From Pseudomonas helmanticensis (GTDB taxonomy: Bacteria; Pseudomonadota; Gammaproteobacteria; Pseudomonadales; Pseudomonadaceae): a stretch of 64,000 bases of DNA. The notes under the pieces were generated by a model. The model had not been told where the DNA came from. It worked only from the letters and a program-made list of their open reading frames with translations, and searched no databases. Within the stretch, counting starts at the first letter, position 1. Each line of letters opens with the position of its first letter. A program made the position numbers and the translations under genes. Positions 9,357-19,824 of this stretch are shown here, one piece after another. The stretch lies in contig NZ_FXUY01000002.1 in the NCBI RefSeq assembly GCF_900182985.1, positions 788,501 through 852,500 of the forward strand. The letters run 5' to 3'.

Positions 9357-10733
9357 TCAGACGGATTCAGACGAGCCATCCTGGCTCGCTTCAAATAACG
9401 CCATGGCCTCGACATGTGCCGTCTGAGGAAACATATCGAGAATCCCGGCACGTTTTAACCGGTAGCCCTGCTTGATCAATTCGACCGTATCGCGCGCCAG
9501 CGTTGCCGGGTTGCACGACACATACACCAACCGCTTCGCGCCCAGGGTCGCGAGCTTGCGCACCACCTCGAAAGCACCGTCACGCGGTGGGTCCAAGAGT
9601 ACCGCAGAAAAGCCGTTTCCGATCCATTGGGCATCGCTCAAAGGCTGGGATAAATCGGCTTGAAAAAACTTTGTGTTATGCAAATTGTTACTAGCGGCGT
9701 TGGCTGCGGCGCGCTCGACCATGGTCTGCACACCTTCGACCGCCACCACTTCGCGCACGGCTTTGGCCAACGGCAAAGCGAAGTTGCCCAAGCCGCAGAA
9801 CAGATCCAGCACGCGCTCCTCGCTACGTGGTTTCAACCAGTCCAGCGCCTGCGCCACCATCGCTTCGTTGACGCCGGCGTTGACCTGGATAAAGTCGCCC
9901 GGCCGATACGCCAGATCGAGATCCCATTGCTCCAGGCGATAGCCCAGCGACTGGCTGGCATCGACCGGTTGCGGTTCGCCTTCGCCATGCAGCCACAATT
10001 GCGCTTCATGGAATTGGCAGAAGTCCTTGAGGATGGTCAGATCCGCTTCGGACAACGGCGCCATGTGCCGCAGCAACACCGCCAGCGACGAGCCGCTGAA
10101 CAGCTCGACATGACCCAGCGCTTGCGGCTTGCTCAACCGACGGAGCATCTCCGGCAAACGGGTCATGATCGGTTGCAAGGGCTGTACCAGCACCGGGCAT
10201 TCGCTGATCGCGACAATGTCCTGGCTGCCGGCCGCGCGGAAACCGACTTCGAGTTTCTTCGCCTTCATGTCCCAGCGCACCGCGATCCGCGCGCGACGGC
10301 GATAGCCGAACTCGGGGCCGGTCAACGGCGCTCCCCACTCTTCCGGTTCGACACCGGCAACGCGCGACAATTGCTCGGCGAGCATGCGCTGTTTCAGGGC
10401 GAGTTGTTCGTCATGGGGCAAATGCTGAACGCTACAACCGCCGCAGCGGCCAGCTTGCTGACACGGTGCCGGGCGACGCAATTCGCTGGCCTTGAACACA
10501 CGTTCGGTGCGCGCCTCGACCACTTTGCCGTGGGCGCCGAGCACCCGCGCTTCGACCTCTTCACCGGCAAGGGCGCCAAGGACGAACCAGGTTTTGCCTT
10601 CGAAAAACGCGATACCGCGACCGTCATTGGCCAGGCGTTCGATAGTCAAACGCTGCTTCTTGCCGGTCGGAATTTGCGCGGCCTTGCTGCCGCCGGTGGG
10701 CTGGAAGCGCAGGCCTCTCTCGTGCTTGGCCAT
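9357..10733 (-). CDS. rlmD: 23S rRNA (uracil(1939)-C(5))-methyltransferase
   Basis: RlmD (RumA) methylates U1939 of 23S rRNA with S-adenosylmethionine. Visible elements are an N-terminal TRAM-like beta domain (about 20-80), the 4Fe-4S ligands in the [10 protein letters not shown] cluster (about 90-100), a Rossmann methyltransferase domain with [23 protein letters not shown], and the nucleophile/general-base region [11 protein letters not shown]. Length 458 is usual. Its ATG shares one base with the cysM stop (TGATG), so it is translationally coupled to cysM. Confidence 0.97.
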   Translation of the reverse strand: MAKHERGLRFQPTGGSKAAQIPTGKKQRLTIERLANDGRGIAFFEGKTWFVLGALAGEEVEARVLGAHGKVVEARTERVFKASELRRPAPCQQAGRCGGCSVQHLPHDEQLALKQRMLAEQLSRVAGVEPEEWGAPLTGPEFGYRRRARIAVRWDMKAKKLEVGFRAAGSQDIVAISECPVLVQPLQPIMTRLPEMLRRLSKPQALGHVELFSGSSLAVLLRHMAPLSEADLTILKDFCQFHEAQLWLHGEGEPQPVDASQSLGYRLEQWDLDLAYRPGDFIQVNAGVNEAMVAQALDWLKPRSEERVLDLFCGLGNFALPLAKAVREVVAVEGVQTMVERAAANAASNNLHNTKFFQADLSQPLSDAQWIGNGFSAVLLDPPRDGAFEVVRKLATLGAKRLVYVSCNPATLARDTVELIKQGYRLKRAGILDMFPQTAHVEAMALFEASQDGSSESV

Positions 10734-11635
10734 CAGTTTGGCGCGTCGAAAATGCCGGTCGACAGGTAACGGTCGCCACGGTCACAGATGATCGCGACGA
10801 TCACCGCGTTTTCAACTTCTTTGGACAGGCGCAGCATCGCTGCCACCGCACCGCCCGAAGACACGCCACAGAAGATGCCTTCTTCGCGGGCCAGACGACG
10901 GGTGACGTCTTCGGCCTCGCTTTGCGCCATGTCGACGATGCGATCAACGCGGTCGGCCTGATAAATCTTCGGCAGGTATTCCTGCGGCCAGCGGCGGATA
11001 CCGGGAATGGCCGAGCCTTCCATCGGTTGCAGACCGACGATCTGCACGCTGTCGCTCTGCTCTTTCAAGTAGCGCGAAACGCCCATGATGGTGCCGGTGG
11101 TGCCCATCGAACTGACGAAGTGAGTGATGGTGCCCTGGGTCTGACGCCAGATTTCCGGGCCGGTGGTGGTGTAGTGCGCTTCAGGATTATCGCCGTTGGC
11201 GAACTGATCGAGCACCTTGCCACGGCCTTCGGCTTCCATACGCTGCGCGAGATCGCGCGCGCCTTCCATGCCTTCTTCCTGGCTGACCAGAATCAGCTCG
11301 GCACCGTAAGCGGTCATCGCCGCTTTGCGCTCGGCGCTGGAGTTGTCCGGCATGATCAGGATCATCTTGTAACCCTTGATCGCGGCAGCCATGGCCAGGG
11401 CGATCCCGGTGTTGCCCGAGGTCGCTTCGATCAGCGTATCGCCGGCATGGATCTGCCCACGCAATTCGGCCCGGGTGATCATCGACAGCGCCGGCCGGTC
11501 CTTGACCGAACCCGCCGGGTTATTCCCTTCGAGCTTGAGCAATAGGGTGTTGCTGGTAGCACCGGGCAGGCGCTGCAAACGCACCAGCGGAGTGTTGCCG
11601 ACGCAATCGGCGATGGTTGGGTACTGCAGGGTCAT
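10733..11635 (-). CDS. cysM: Cysteine synthase B
   Basis: CysM is a PLP enzyme that makes cysteine (or S-sulfocysteine from thiosulfate) from O-acetylserine. The PLP lysine lies in [11 protein letters not shown], the phosphate-binding loop is [12 protein letters not shown], and the substrate loop is [10 protein letters not shown]. The chosen ATG gives 300 residues starting [20 protein letters not shown], the family standard; the longer frame adds 13 residues without support. The order cysM-rlmD-relA-mazG matches P. aeruginosa PA0932-PA0935. Confidence 0.97.
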   Translation of the reverse strand: MTLQYPTIADCVGNTPLVRLQRLPGATSNTLLLKLEGNNPAGSVKDRPALSMITRAELRGQIHAGDTLIEATSGNTGIALAMAAAIKGYKMILIMPDNSSAERKAAMTAYGAELILVSQEEGMEGARDLAQRMEAEGRGKVLDQFANGDNPEAHYTTTGPEIWRQTQGTITHFVSSMGTTGTIMGVSRYLKEQSDSVQIVGLQPMEGSAIPGIRRWPQEYLPKIYQADRVDRIVDMAQSEAEDVTRRLAREEGIFCGVSSGGAVAAMLRLSKEVENAVIVAIICDRGDRYLSTGIFDAPN

Positions 11636-11742
11636 GGCGTATTCGCAATCCAGACGTGCGGGGGCGCCTATCATACCGGCAAACCCGCGCAGGCCATATC
11701 ACGCAAAGTGCGGTGCTTATGGTTTATAGGAATAAGGAGAGG

Positions 11743-12767
11743 CTAGCCCACGTTTTCCGTGTGCGCGGTATCCAAAGCGTAAAACTCATGCAGCTTGGCT
11801 TGCAGCAATTGTTTATCCGGCAGGCAGGTTTGATATTGCGCGATCAATGCGGGGGAAAGACTGCGATTGAGAGCGTACTCGACGACCTCGTCCTCCTTGC
11901 TGGCGCACAGCAGTACACCGATGGCCGGGTTTTCGTGGGGCTTGCGGACATTGCGATCCAGCGCCTCCAGATAGAAATCCAGTTTGCCGAGGTACTCCGG
12001 TTCAAAGCGCCCGACCTTGAGCTCAATGGCCACCAGACAGTTAAGTCCTCGATGGAAGAACAAAAGGTCGAGAGAGAAATCCCGGCCACCGACTTGTAAC
12101 GGATATTCGGACCCGACAAAGCAGAAGTCGCGACCGAGTTCGATCAGGAAGATCCTGAGGCGTGATAGCAGGCCTTGGTGCAAATTGGTTTCGGAATGGG
12201 CAGTCGGCAGATCGAGGAACTCGACCATGTAGGTATCACGGAAAATCTCGAGTGCTGCTGGATGGGTCTGTTTCAGTGCGGCGGAGGCTTTGCGGGATCG
12301 GTGACGCTTCGCTCGAACAGAGCCGTTTTGAATTGCCGTTCCAGTTCGCGCTTCGACCACTTTTCCTGAACCGCAATTCGCAGGTAAAACCCACGTTCTT
12401 CAGGGTGTTTACTTTGGCTCAAAATGATCATGTTATGGGTCCACGGTAATTGTCTCACCAGTGGTGAGACAATTGGATCGTCCCGATATGTTTCGTAAAA
12501 CTGGCGCATGAGGAACAGATTTGGTCGGGTGAACCCACGCAATCCCGGTTGGGTTTGCGCCAAATGTGCAGCCAGCTGAGTAATGACCGAATCCCCCCAT
12601 TCCGCCTGCTCAATCTTGCGACTGATATGCGCCCCCACCTGCCAATAAAGCTCAATCAGCTGAGTATTGACCGCCTGCATGGCCTTATGTCTGGAACTGT
12701 GAATCAGCGCGAGCACTTCGTTGAAGCGTTCGCCATCGGGGCTGCCAATAAGGCTCGATACAGTCAT
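11743..12767 (-). pseudogene. DUF1016/PDDEXK nuclease-domain protein (YhcG-like), frameshifted
   Basis: Two overlapping frames together make one DUF1016 protein. The N-terminal half starts at the ATG at 12767 (AAGGA Shine-Dalgarno; MTVSSLIGSPDGERFNEVLA) and runs through ALFERSVTDPAKPPPH to a stop at 12273. The C-terminal half (frame ending at 11743) picks up as KASAALKQTHPAALEIFRDTYMVEF and contains the PDDEXK core (FSLDLLFFHRGLNCLVAIELK). The junction near 12280-12290 needs one extra base, so this is either a 1-base deletion or an assembly error. The family is an accessory nuclease-like protein of uncertain role. It sits where pirA is found next to pirRS in P. aeruginosa. Confidence 0.8.
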
Positions 12768-12953
12768 GCGCAATTCCTTGAAGATCAGGTGAAGCACGAG
12801 CCTAAACCGTTCAGGACGTTGAAAATGACCGCTGATGCAGCTTGGGAAATGTCGTACAAAAGAAGGCGAGCACTCCTGCATACCCGTAGGATTGGCCCCT
12901 GCCAATGGACTACAACGCGAGCAAGCTCGCTCTTACAGGGTGATCGGCATTCA

Positions 12954-13021
12954 TGTAGGAGCTGCGGCACGCTGCGATCTTATGATCCTGTTCTGATCGC
13001 GGCGTGCCGCAGCGCCTACAC
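12954..13021. repeat. Inverted REP pair (TGTAGGAGCTGCGGCACGCTGCGATC type)
   Basis: Variant REP arms, TGTAGGAGCTGCGGCACGCT and the inverse ending GCCGCAGCGCCTACA, flank a short centre containing TTATGATCCTGTTCTGATC. They lie between the DUF1016 remnant and the kinase gene. A further CGAGCAAGCTCGCTCTTACA fragment is at about 12918. Confidence 0.8.
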
Positions 13022-14458
13022 AGGATGAGGTTGAACGAGGACTTGGGGAGCGACGCTGGAACCTGTAGGAGTGAGCCGGCTCGCGATGGGGCCGGCCGAT
13101 GCAAGGCAATCATCCGCCAACAACCGCAAATTCAGCCGCAACCCCGCCCCGCCATTCTCCGCCCAAATGCTACCGCCCTGGCGCTGCACGGCATTGCGCG
13201 CGATGCTCAGGCCCAAGCCGAATCCTCCGTCGCCGGGGCGCGAGCCGTCGAGGCGGGTGAACGGCAGGAAGATCCGCTGCAGATCGGACTCAGCCACGCC
13301 GCCGCCCTGGTCTTCCAGCCACAGGTGCCAATAATCACCATCGCGGCGCCCGTCGAGCCGGACGAAGCCGCCTTCCGGCGAATGACGAATGGCATTGCGC
13401 AAAATGTTTTCCAGGGCCTGCGCCAAAGTGTTCAGATTGCCGCGCACCCAGCACGACGCTTCCACCGAGCACTGCAAGCGCTGGCTCGGCCAGCCGCTTT
13501 CGTAACAGGCATTGTCCGTGAGCATTTCCCACAGTGCCTGAACTTCGATCGCCTCGTCGGGAAGTGGCGTGCGGTCAGTGTCGAGCCAGGCCAGTTGCAG
13601 GGTTTCCTCGACCAGCCGCTGCATACCGTCGACTTCCCGGCCGATACGCTCGCGCAATTGCGCCAGGCCTTGTTCACTTTCGCTGGCCACGCGCAAGCGG
13701 CTCAGCGGCGTGCGCAATTCGTGGGACAGGTCACGCAGTAATTGTTGTTGCAGGGCGACGGTCGATTGCAGGCGCTCGGACATCGAGTCGAACGCCCGGG
13801 CCAGTTCACCGAGTTCATCCGGGCGCTGGGTAATGCCGCTCGACAGCCGCACATTCAGTTGATCGGCGCGCCAGGCGTTGGCCTGTTCGCGCAGGTTGTT
13901 CAACGGCACCACCAACAGACGATAGAGACCGACGCACAGCAAAAACGTGAACAGCCCCGGAATCACCCCGTTGGTGATCACGCGCCAGAACAGGCGATAT
14001 TTACCCGGCAAAAAACGCTCGGGCAATTCGATCACCAGACTGCCGGCGGAAGGATCTTTGGGGAACGGAATGCGCAACCACGGCCGCCCCTGTTTGTGAA
14101 TCGGCCAATCGAGCCCGCGCAAAAAGGTCAGGTGCTGGATTTCCTGCTCGCTCAGGGGATCACTGCCCAGCGATTGCAAATTGCCGCCGATCACCCCAAC
14201 CCAACTGGCTTCGCGCAACTCCATGCTCTGCAACCAGTCATCAATTGCATTGCGCCCACCGCGCTGCCAGGCACGCTCGGCCTCGCCGGCATAACGCGCC
14301 AGCGTGCCGCGCGCCTCGTCGGAGAGGAACTGATTGCGCTCCTCCATATAACGGCCCCACGACCAACTCAGCCAGATCATCAGCAGACAGAACGCGACCA
14401 GCAAACAGGCGAGTTTCCAGAACAGCGAATGCCGCCCCGGCAGTTCAGACAGTTTCAT
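13016..14458 (-). CDS. Sensor histidine kinase in the PirS position
   Basis: A 480-residue membrane kinase with TM1 near 14-33, a periplasmic domain of about 125 residues, TM2 near 163-183, HAMP, HisKA with His246 (LRDLSHELRTPLSRLR), and an HATPase with NILRNAIRHS, EDQGGGV and GFGLGLSIA. It overlaps the regulator gene by 14 bases. By order (cysM ... kinase, regulator, gacS, ldhA) it corresponds to P. aeruginosa PirS (PA0930), which senses iron/enterobactin stress, but no pirA receptor gene is adjacent here. The last ~26 residues (from about 455, AGPIASRLTPTG) are encoded by a REP element, so the native C-terminus has been replaced. Confidence 0.85.
   Translation of the reverse strand: MKLSELPGRHSLFWKLACLLVAFCLLMIWLSWSWGRYMEERNQFLSDEARGTLARYAGEAERAWQRGGRNAIDDWLQSMELREASWVGVIGGNLQSLGSDPLSEQEIQHLTFLRGLDWPIHKQGRPWLRIPFPKDPSAGSLVIELPERFLPGKYRLFWRVITNGVIPGLFTFLLCVGLYRLLVVPLNNLREQANAWRADQLNVRLSSGITQRPDELGELARAFDSMSERLQSTVALQQQLLRDLSHELRTPLSRLRVASESEQGLAQLRERIGREVDGMQRLVEETLQLAWLDTDRTPLPDEAIEVQALWEMLTDNACYESGWPSQRLQCSVEASCWVRGNLNTLAQALENILRNAIRHSPEGGFVRLDGRRDGDYWHLWLEDQGGGVAESDLQRIFLPFTRLDGSRPGDGGFGLGLSIARNAVQRQGGSIWAENGGAGLRLNLRLLADDCLASAGPIASRLTPTGSSVAPQVLVQPHPV
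13064..13095. repeat. Single REP element inside the kinase 3' end
   Basis: TGTAGGAGTGAGCCGGCTCG followed by CGATGGGGCC. The same family recurs at 30346, 34167 and 35036. On the minus strand it is translated as part of the kinase C-terminus. Confidence 0.85.
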
Positions 14459-15179
14459 CGGCAGCGCTCAAGACGTAGCCCTTGCCCCACACCGTGCGCA
14501 CTTCCCGCTCGGTGTAACCGATGGCTTTGAGTTTGCGGCGAATCTGGCTGATGTGCATGTCGAGGCTGCGATCGTGCGCGGCATAACCGCGTTGCAGGAC
14601 ATGCTGATAAAGGAAGGCTTTGCTCAGCACTTCCTCGTCATTGCGATTGAGGGTTTCCAGCAGACGAAATTCGCTGCGAGTCAGCCCGGCCGATAGATCG
14701 CGAAAGAATACGTCGCACTGTTCATCGTCGAAGCGCAGCGTGCCTGTCGCCACAGTCGGGGCAGTGGCAGACGGCCGACGATCAAGCGCCACTCGCCGCA
14801 GGATCGCTTCGATGCGCACATGCAGCTCAGCCATGCTGAAGGGTTTTGGCAAATAGTCGTCGGCGCCCAGGCGGAAACCGCTGATGCGATCCGCCTCGGC
14901 GCCGAGGGCCGACATCAGCAGCACCGGCGTCGAATGACTCTGCCGCAACTGCGTCAATACGTTCAAACCGTCCATGCCCGGCAACAGAATATCCATCAGC
15001 ACTACATCGAACGGCTGGCGCTTGGCGATGCTCAGGCCTTCCTGGCCGTTCTGGCACCAGGTCACCTGAAACCCGCTGCGACCCAGATGCTCGTGCACAT
15101 AGGCGCCTAGCACCGGATCGTCTTCGATGGAAAGTATGCGTGGCTGGCCAGCGGAAACAGGAGTCATGAGTATCTGCAA
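14445..15179 (-). CDS. OmpR-family response regulator in the PirR position
   Basis: A 244-residue regulator with a receiver domain at about 13-125 (acidic pair in SIEDDPVLG, phospho-acceptor in VVLMDILLPGMDG, Lys in YLPKPF) and a winged-helix DNA-binding domain at about 145-240 (RSEFRLLETL, DRSLDMHISQIRRKL, VWGKGYVL). It lies upstream of and overlaps its kinase. It is divergent from gacS across about 200 bases, which must hold both promoters. Synteny with PirR (PA0929) is clear; the regulated genes are unknown here because the receptor gene pirA is missing. Met5 is an alternative start. Confidence 0.9.
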   Translation of the reverse strand: MQILMTPVSAGQPRILSIEDDPVLGAYVHEHLGRSGFQVTWCQNGQEGLSIAKRQPFDVVLMDILLPGMDGLNVLTQLRQSHSTPVLLMSALGAEADRISGFRLGADDYLPKPFSMAELHVRIEAILRRVALDRRPSATAPTVATGTLRFDDEQCDVFFRDLSAGLTRSEFRLLETLNRNDEEVLSKAFLYQHVLQRGYAAHDRSLDMHISQIRRKLKAIGYTEREVRTVWGKGYVLSAADETV

Positions 15180-15384
15180 GTAATTCTCAGTTGAGAGTGA
15201 TTATTCAAGATTGCCGGGCATCGGGCAACCCAAGGTTGACCCAATGGACAAACGCACCGGCGCCCTGACCCACCGCGAGCGCATTTTTCCGGAGATTGCC
15301 CGCGAGCAAATCGCTACACTGCGCCAATGTCGCGTGCCGGATGCACGTATGAGTCAACAGTTCAGCGGGATGCAGGAGATAGGT

Positions 15385-18138
15385 GTGCTCAAGAAACTGG
15401 GAATCAAAGGTCGTGTGTTATTGCTGACCTTGTTGCCGACCAGCCTGATGGCGCTGGTGCTGGGTGGATATTTCACCTGGGCGCAGCAGTCCGACTTGCA
15501 GACCCAGTTGATGCAGCGCGGCGAAATGATCGCCGAGCAACTGGCGCCGCTGGTGGCACCTGCAATGGGCCACGGCAACAATGAGCTGCTCGAACGCATC
15601 GCCACGCAATCCCTCGAGCAACCGGACGTGCGCGCCGTCACGTTTCTTGCGCCGGATCGCTCGCCGCTGGCCCACGCCGGTCCGACCATGCTCAATCAGG
15701 CACCGAGTGGCGACAGCGCGCAATTGCAACGGCGCAGCGGCAATGACGCGACTCGCTACCTGATGCCGGTGTTTGGCAAGCACCGCAATCTTGCCGGTGA
15801 ACTGATCCCGGAAGAATCCGATCGCCTGCTCGGCTGGGTCGAACTGGAGTTGTCGCACAACGGCATGTTGCTGCGCGGTTACCGCAGTCTGTTTGCCAGT
15901 CTGTTGCTGATCGCCGCCGGTCTTGCCGGGGCGGCGTTGCTCGCGTTACGCATGGGCCGCACCATCAACCGCCCGCTGAGCCAGATCAAACAAGCCGTCG
16001 CGCAACTCAAGGACGGCCACCTCGAAACCCGTCTGCCGCCGCTCGGCAGTCAGGAGCTGGATGAGCTGGCGTCGGGCATCAACCGCATGGCCGGAACGTT
16101 GCAGAACGCTCGCGAAGAACTGCAGCACAGCGTCGATCAGGCCACCGAAGACGTTCGGCAGAATCTGGAAACCATCGAGATCCAGAACATCGAACTGGAC
16201 CTGGCGCGCAAAGAGGCGCTGGAAGCCAGCCGGATCAAATCCGAATTCCTCGCCAACATGAGCCACGAGATCCGTACGCCGCTCAACGGCATTCTCGGTT
16301 TCACCCATCTCTTGCAGAAAAGCGAGCTGACCCCGCGCCAGCTCGACTATCTGGGCACCATCGAAAAGTCCGCCGACAGTTTGTTGGGGATCATCAACGA
16401 GATCCTCGACTTCTCGAAAATCGAGGCCGGTAAATTGGTGCTCGACCATATTCCGTTCAACCTGCGTGATTTGCTGCAGGACACCCTGACCATTCTTGCG
16501 CCCGCCGCGCACGCCAAACAGCTGGAGCTGGTCAGCCTGGTCTATCGCGACACGCCGCTGTCGCTGGTCGGTGATCCACTGCGCCTCAAGCAAATCCTTA
16601 CCAACCTGGTCAGCAACGCGATCAAGTTCACTCGCGAAGGCACCATCGTTGCCCGCGCGATGCTCGAAGAAGACCACGAAGACAGCGTGCAATTGCGTAT
16701 CAGCATTCAGGACACCGGCATCGGTCTGTCCAGTCAGGATGTCCGCGCGTTGTTCCAGGCTTTCAGTCAGGCCGATAATTCGTTATCGCGCCAACCGGGT
16801 GGCACCGGCCTCGGGCTGGTGATTTCCAAGCGTCTGATCGAGCAGATGGGCGGCGAAATCGGCGTCGACAGCACGCCGGGCGAGGGCTCCGAATTCTGGA
16901 TCAGCCTGAGCCTGCCGAAGACCCGCGACGATGCCGAAGACCTGCCTTCGGCGCCGCTGCTCGGACGCCGCGTGGCGGTGCTGGAGAACCACGAACTGGC
17001 GCGCCAGGCCTTGCAGCATCAACTGGAAGACTGCGGCCTCGACGTCACCACCTTCAATACCCTCGAAAGCCTGACCAATGGCGTCACCGCCGCGCATCAG
17101 ACCGATCAGGCGATTGATCTGGCGGTGCTTGGCATCACCAGCAACGACATGCTCCCGGAACGTTTGAACCAGCACATCTGGGACCTCGAACACCTCGGCT
17201 GCAAAGTGCTGGTGCTGTGCCCGACCACCGAGCAGACGCTGTTCCATCTGTCGGTGCCGAACCCGCACAGCCAGCTCCAGGCCAAACCGGCGTGCACGCG
17301 CAAATTGCGCCGCGCGCTGTCGGATCTGGCCAACCCGCGCCAGCCGCGCAATGAGCCCGGCGAACCGCTGTCGAGCCGTGCACCGAAAGTACTTTGCGTC
17401 GACGACAACCCGGCCAACCTGCTGCTGGTGCAAACCCTGCTCGAAGACATGGGCGCCAAGGTTCTCGCCGTGGAAAGCGGTTACGCCGCCGTCAAAGCGG
17501 TGCAGAGCGAATCTTTCGATCTGGTGCTGATGGACGTGCAGATGCCGGGCATGGACGGCCGCCAGAGCACCGAAACCATCCGCCAGTGGGAAAGCGAACG
17601 ACATTGCACACCGCTGCCGATTGTCGCCCTCACCGCCCACGCCATGGCCAACGAAAAACGCGCGCTGCTGCAAAGCGGCATGGACGATTACCTGACCAAG
17701 CCGATCAGTGAACGGCAACTGGCGCAGGTGGTGCTGAAGTGGACCGGGCTGGCCCTGCGCAATCAAGGCCCGGAGCGCAGCAGCGACAGCGCCTTGGGCA
17801 ATCATGAATTGCCGGTGCTCGATCACGAAGAAGGTTTGCGTCTTGCTGCCGGCAAGGCCGATCTGGCGGCGGACATGCTGGCGATGCTGCTCGCCTCCCT
17901 GGAAGCCGATCGCGAAGCCATCCGCACGGCACGCGACAATCACGACCAGAATGCCCTGCTCGAACGTGTTCATCGCCTGCACGGCGCGACTCGTTACTGT
18001 GGCGTGCCGCAATTGCGCGCCGCCTGCCAACGCAGTGAAACCCTGCTCAAACAGGATGATCCGAAAGCGTTGATGGCGCTCGACGAACTGGAGCGGGCAA
18101 TCAATCGTCTGGCCACGCAGGCGAAGATCAGCGCCTGA
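15385..18138 (+). CDS. gacS: Hybrid sensor kinase GacS
   Basis: GacS is the master sensor that phosphorylates GacA and turns on the Rsm small RNAs, controlling secondary metabolism, exoenzymes and biofilm. The GTG start at 15385, with AGGAG 9 bases before it, gives 917 residues, the length of GacS in fluorescens-group strains; the longer frame adds 58 unlikely residues. It has TM1 at about 10-30, a periplasmic sensor, TM2 at about 168-188, HAMP, HisKA with His294 ([11 protein letters not shown]), HATPase, a degenerate receiver, a receiver with Asp717, and a C-terminal Hpt with His863 (VHRLHGATR). All three phosphorelay residues are intact. ldhA follows. Confidence 0.98.
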   Translation: MLKKLGIKGRVLLLTLLPTSLMALVLGGYFTWAQQSDLQTQLMQRGEMIAEQLAPLVAPAMGHGNNELLERIATQSLEQPDVRAVTFLAPDRSPLAHAGPTMLNQAPSGDSAQLQRRSGNDATRYLMPVFGKHRNLAGELIPEESDRLLGWVELELSHNGMLLRGYRSLFASLLLIAAGLAGAALLALRMGRTINRPLSQIKQAVAQLKDGHLETRLPPLGSQELDELASGINRMAGTLQNAREELQHSVDQATEDVRQNLETIEIQNIELDLARKEALEASRIKSEFLANMSHEIRTPLNGILGFTHLLQKSELTPRQLDYLGTIEKSADSLLGIINEILDFSKIEAGKLVLDHIPFNLRDLLQDTLTILAPAAHAKQLELVSLVYRDTPLSLVGDPLRLKQILTNLVSNAIKFTREGTIVARAMLEEDHEDSVQLRISIQDTGIGLSSQDVRALFQAFSQADNSLSRQPGGTGLGLVISKRLIEQMGGEIGVDSTPGEGSEFWISLSLPKTRDDAEDLPSAPLLGRRVAVLENHELARQALQHQLEDCGLDVTTFNTLESLTNGVTAAHQTDQAIDLAVLGITSNDMLPERLNQHIWDLEHLGCKVLVLCPTTEQTLFHLSVPNPHSQLQAKPACTRKLRRALSDLANPRQPRNEPGEPLSSRAPKVLCVDDNPANLLLVQTLLEDMGAKVLAVESGYAAVKAVQSESFDLVLMDVQMPGMDGRQSTETIRQWESERHCTPLPIVALTAHAMANEKRALLQSGMDDYLTKPISERQLAQVVLKWTGLALRNQGPERSSDSALGNHELPVLDHEEGLRLAAGKADLAADMLAMLLASLEADREAIRTARDNHDQNALLERVHRLHGATRYCGVPQLRAACQRSETLLKQDDPKALMALDELERAINRLATQAKISA

Positions 18139-18221
18139 TCCACGGCAATGCCGGCAACGCTGCCGGACGCTACAGTTGTCGCGGGTGATGGGTGCCCGCG
18201 TCGATGCTCCAGGAGGATTTC

Positions 18222-19211
18222 ATGCGCACGATCGTTTTCAGCAGCCAGAACTACGACCGCGACAGCTTCCTCGGCACCGCTTGCCCGGCCGGGATCGAAC
18301 TGCATTTCCAGCCCGCTCGGCTCAGTCTCGACACTGCTGCGCTGGCCGACGGTCACGCCGTGGTTTGCGCGTTTATCAATGATGACCTCAGCGCGCCGGT
18401 GCTGGAACGCCTGGCCGCTGGCGGCACGCGCCTGATCGCCCTGCGTTCGGCGGGTTACAACCATGTTGATCTGGTCGCGGCAAAACGCCTGGGGCTGGGT
18501 GTCGTGCGCGTCCCGGCCTACTCGCCGCATGCCGTGGCCGAACATGCTGTCGCGCTGATTCTGGCGCTCAATCGCCGTTTGCATCGCGCCTATAACCGCA
18601 CCCGCGAAGGCGACTTCAGCCTGCACGGTCTGACTGGATTCGATCTGGTCGGGAAAACCGTCGGCATCGTCGGGACCGGACAGATCGGCGCGACGTTCGC
18701 CAAAATCATGCACGGCTTTGGCTGCCAGTTGCTCGCTTACGATCCGTATCCGAACCCGGATGTCGTAGCCTTGGGCGCGCGTTATCTGAGCCTGCCCGAA
18801 CTGCTCGCGCAATCGCGCATCATCAGCCTGCACTGCCCGCTCAACGAGCACAGTAAGCACTTGATCAACCGCGATTCGCTGGCGCACATGCAGCCGGGGG
18901 CGATGCTGATCAACACCGGGCGCGGTGGTCTGGTCGACACGCCGGCGCTGATCGATGCGCTGAAAGAGGGACAACTCGGTTATCTGGGGCTGGATGTCTA
19001 CGAGGAGGAGGCGCAGTTGTTTTTCGAGGATCGTTCCGACCTGCCGTTGCAGGACGATGTGCTGGCGCGCTTGCTGACTTTTCCTAACGTGATCATCACT
19101 GCGCATCAGGCCTTTCTGACCCATGAAGCATTGGGCGCGATTGCCGCGACCACCCTGCACAACATCGCGACCTGGGCGGCAGGTGCGCCGCAGAACCAGG
19201 TCGAGGGTTGA
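18222..19211 (+). CDS. ldhA: D-lactate dehydrogenase, fermentative (2-hydroxyacid dehydrogenase)
   Basis: A cytosolic NAD-dependent enzyme interconverting pyruvate and D-lactate. The ATG at 18222 has a perfect AGGAGG 7 bases upstream and gives 329 residues, as in P. aeruginosa LdhA (PA0927). It has the Rossmann motif GIVGTGQIGATFAK, the substrate Arg in NTGRGGLVD, the Glu in YEEEAQ and the catalytic His in TAHQAFLTHEA. The neighbour of gacS is conserved, although no functional link is known. Confidence 0.93.
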   Translation: MRTIVFSSQNYDRDSFLGTACPAGIELHFQPARLSLDTAALADGHAVVCAFINDDLSAPVLERLAAGGTRLIALRSAGYNHVDLVAAKRLGLGVVRVPAYSPHAVAEHAVALILALNRRLHRAYNRTREGDFSLHGLTGFDLVGKTVGIVGTGQIGATFAKIMHGFGCQLLAYDPYPNPDVVALGARYLSLPELLAQSRIISLHCPLNEHSKHLINRDSLAHMQPGAMLINTGRGGLVDTPALIDALKEGQLGYLGLDVYEEEAQLFFEDRSDLPLQDDVLARLLTFPNVIITAHQAFLTHEALGAIAATTLHNIATWAAGAPQNQVEG

Positions 19212-19223
19212 TCGCCAGACGGT

Positions 19224-19691
19224 TTACTTTGGTGACAGCGTCGACGCGAGGATCAACAGCGCCAGCCAGCCAAAGCCGAAAAAGCGCTGCTTCATCGAGT
19301 GACCGCTGCGCAGCAGAAACCAGACGAACATCATCGGCAACAGAAACACCATGATCTTCAGCCAGCCCTCTACCGGGCGGCTGCCATCGGCGTTGGCCTG
19401 CGCTTGAAACGCTGGTGCCGATTGCTCGCTTGCCTGCCGGCGCCGACGCCCCGCCGCTGCCGGCATGACTTTCGGCAAAGGCTCCGGCGCAGGGGCTGGC
19501 GCCACGACCTCGGGGACTGACTTGTTGCGCGGCAGGCTGCCGAAAGAAATCGTCGAAGACTGAGCCGTTGCCGGTGCCGCGACTTTCTGTGCGTGAGCGA
19601 TATGCTCGGCCATCGGCGCCCCACAATGAATGCACACCAAGGCTTCGGAGCTGATGCTCCGCTTGCATTCATAACATTCGATCAGCGCCAT
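19224..19691 (-). CDS. Zinc-ribbon membrane protein, uncharacterised
   Basis: 155 residues from the ATG at 19691, which follows GAAGGAAC. The N-terminus is a zinc ribbon of two CxxC knuckles (CYECKRSISSEALVCIHCG). A proline/alanine-rich linker (about 40-105) follows, and two short hydrophobic segments near the C-terminus (about 110-128 and 135-150) anchor it in the inner membrane. I do not recognise a specific function. It is convergent with ldhA and divergent from the next zinc-ribbon gene; the two may have related roles, but this is conjecture. Confidence 0.75.
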   Translation of the reverse strand: MALIECYECKRSISSEALVCIHCGAPMAEHIAHAQKVAAPATAQSSTISFGSLPRNKSVPEVVAPAPAPEPLPKVMPAAAGRRRRQASEQSAPAFQAQANADGSRPVEGWLKIMVFLLPMMFVWFLLRSGHSMKQRFFGFGWLALLILASTLSPK

Positions 19692-19824
19692 GTTCCGTTC
19701 CTTCAGAGTCGAGGCCGGCAGTTTGCCATGAGCGCCTGTCGATTTGAACCGGATCGAAGGTCGCAAGCGCGCATCATCCTGCAATCGAGCCCGTGCTAGC
19801 ATGTCGCGCATATTTGGAGGACCC

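Noticed and set aside
15211..15384. 58-residue N-terminal extension of GacS
   Set aside because: The GTG at 15385 has a proper ribosome site and gives the known 917-residue length.
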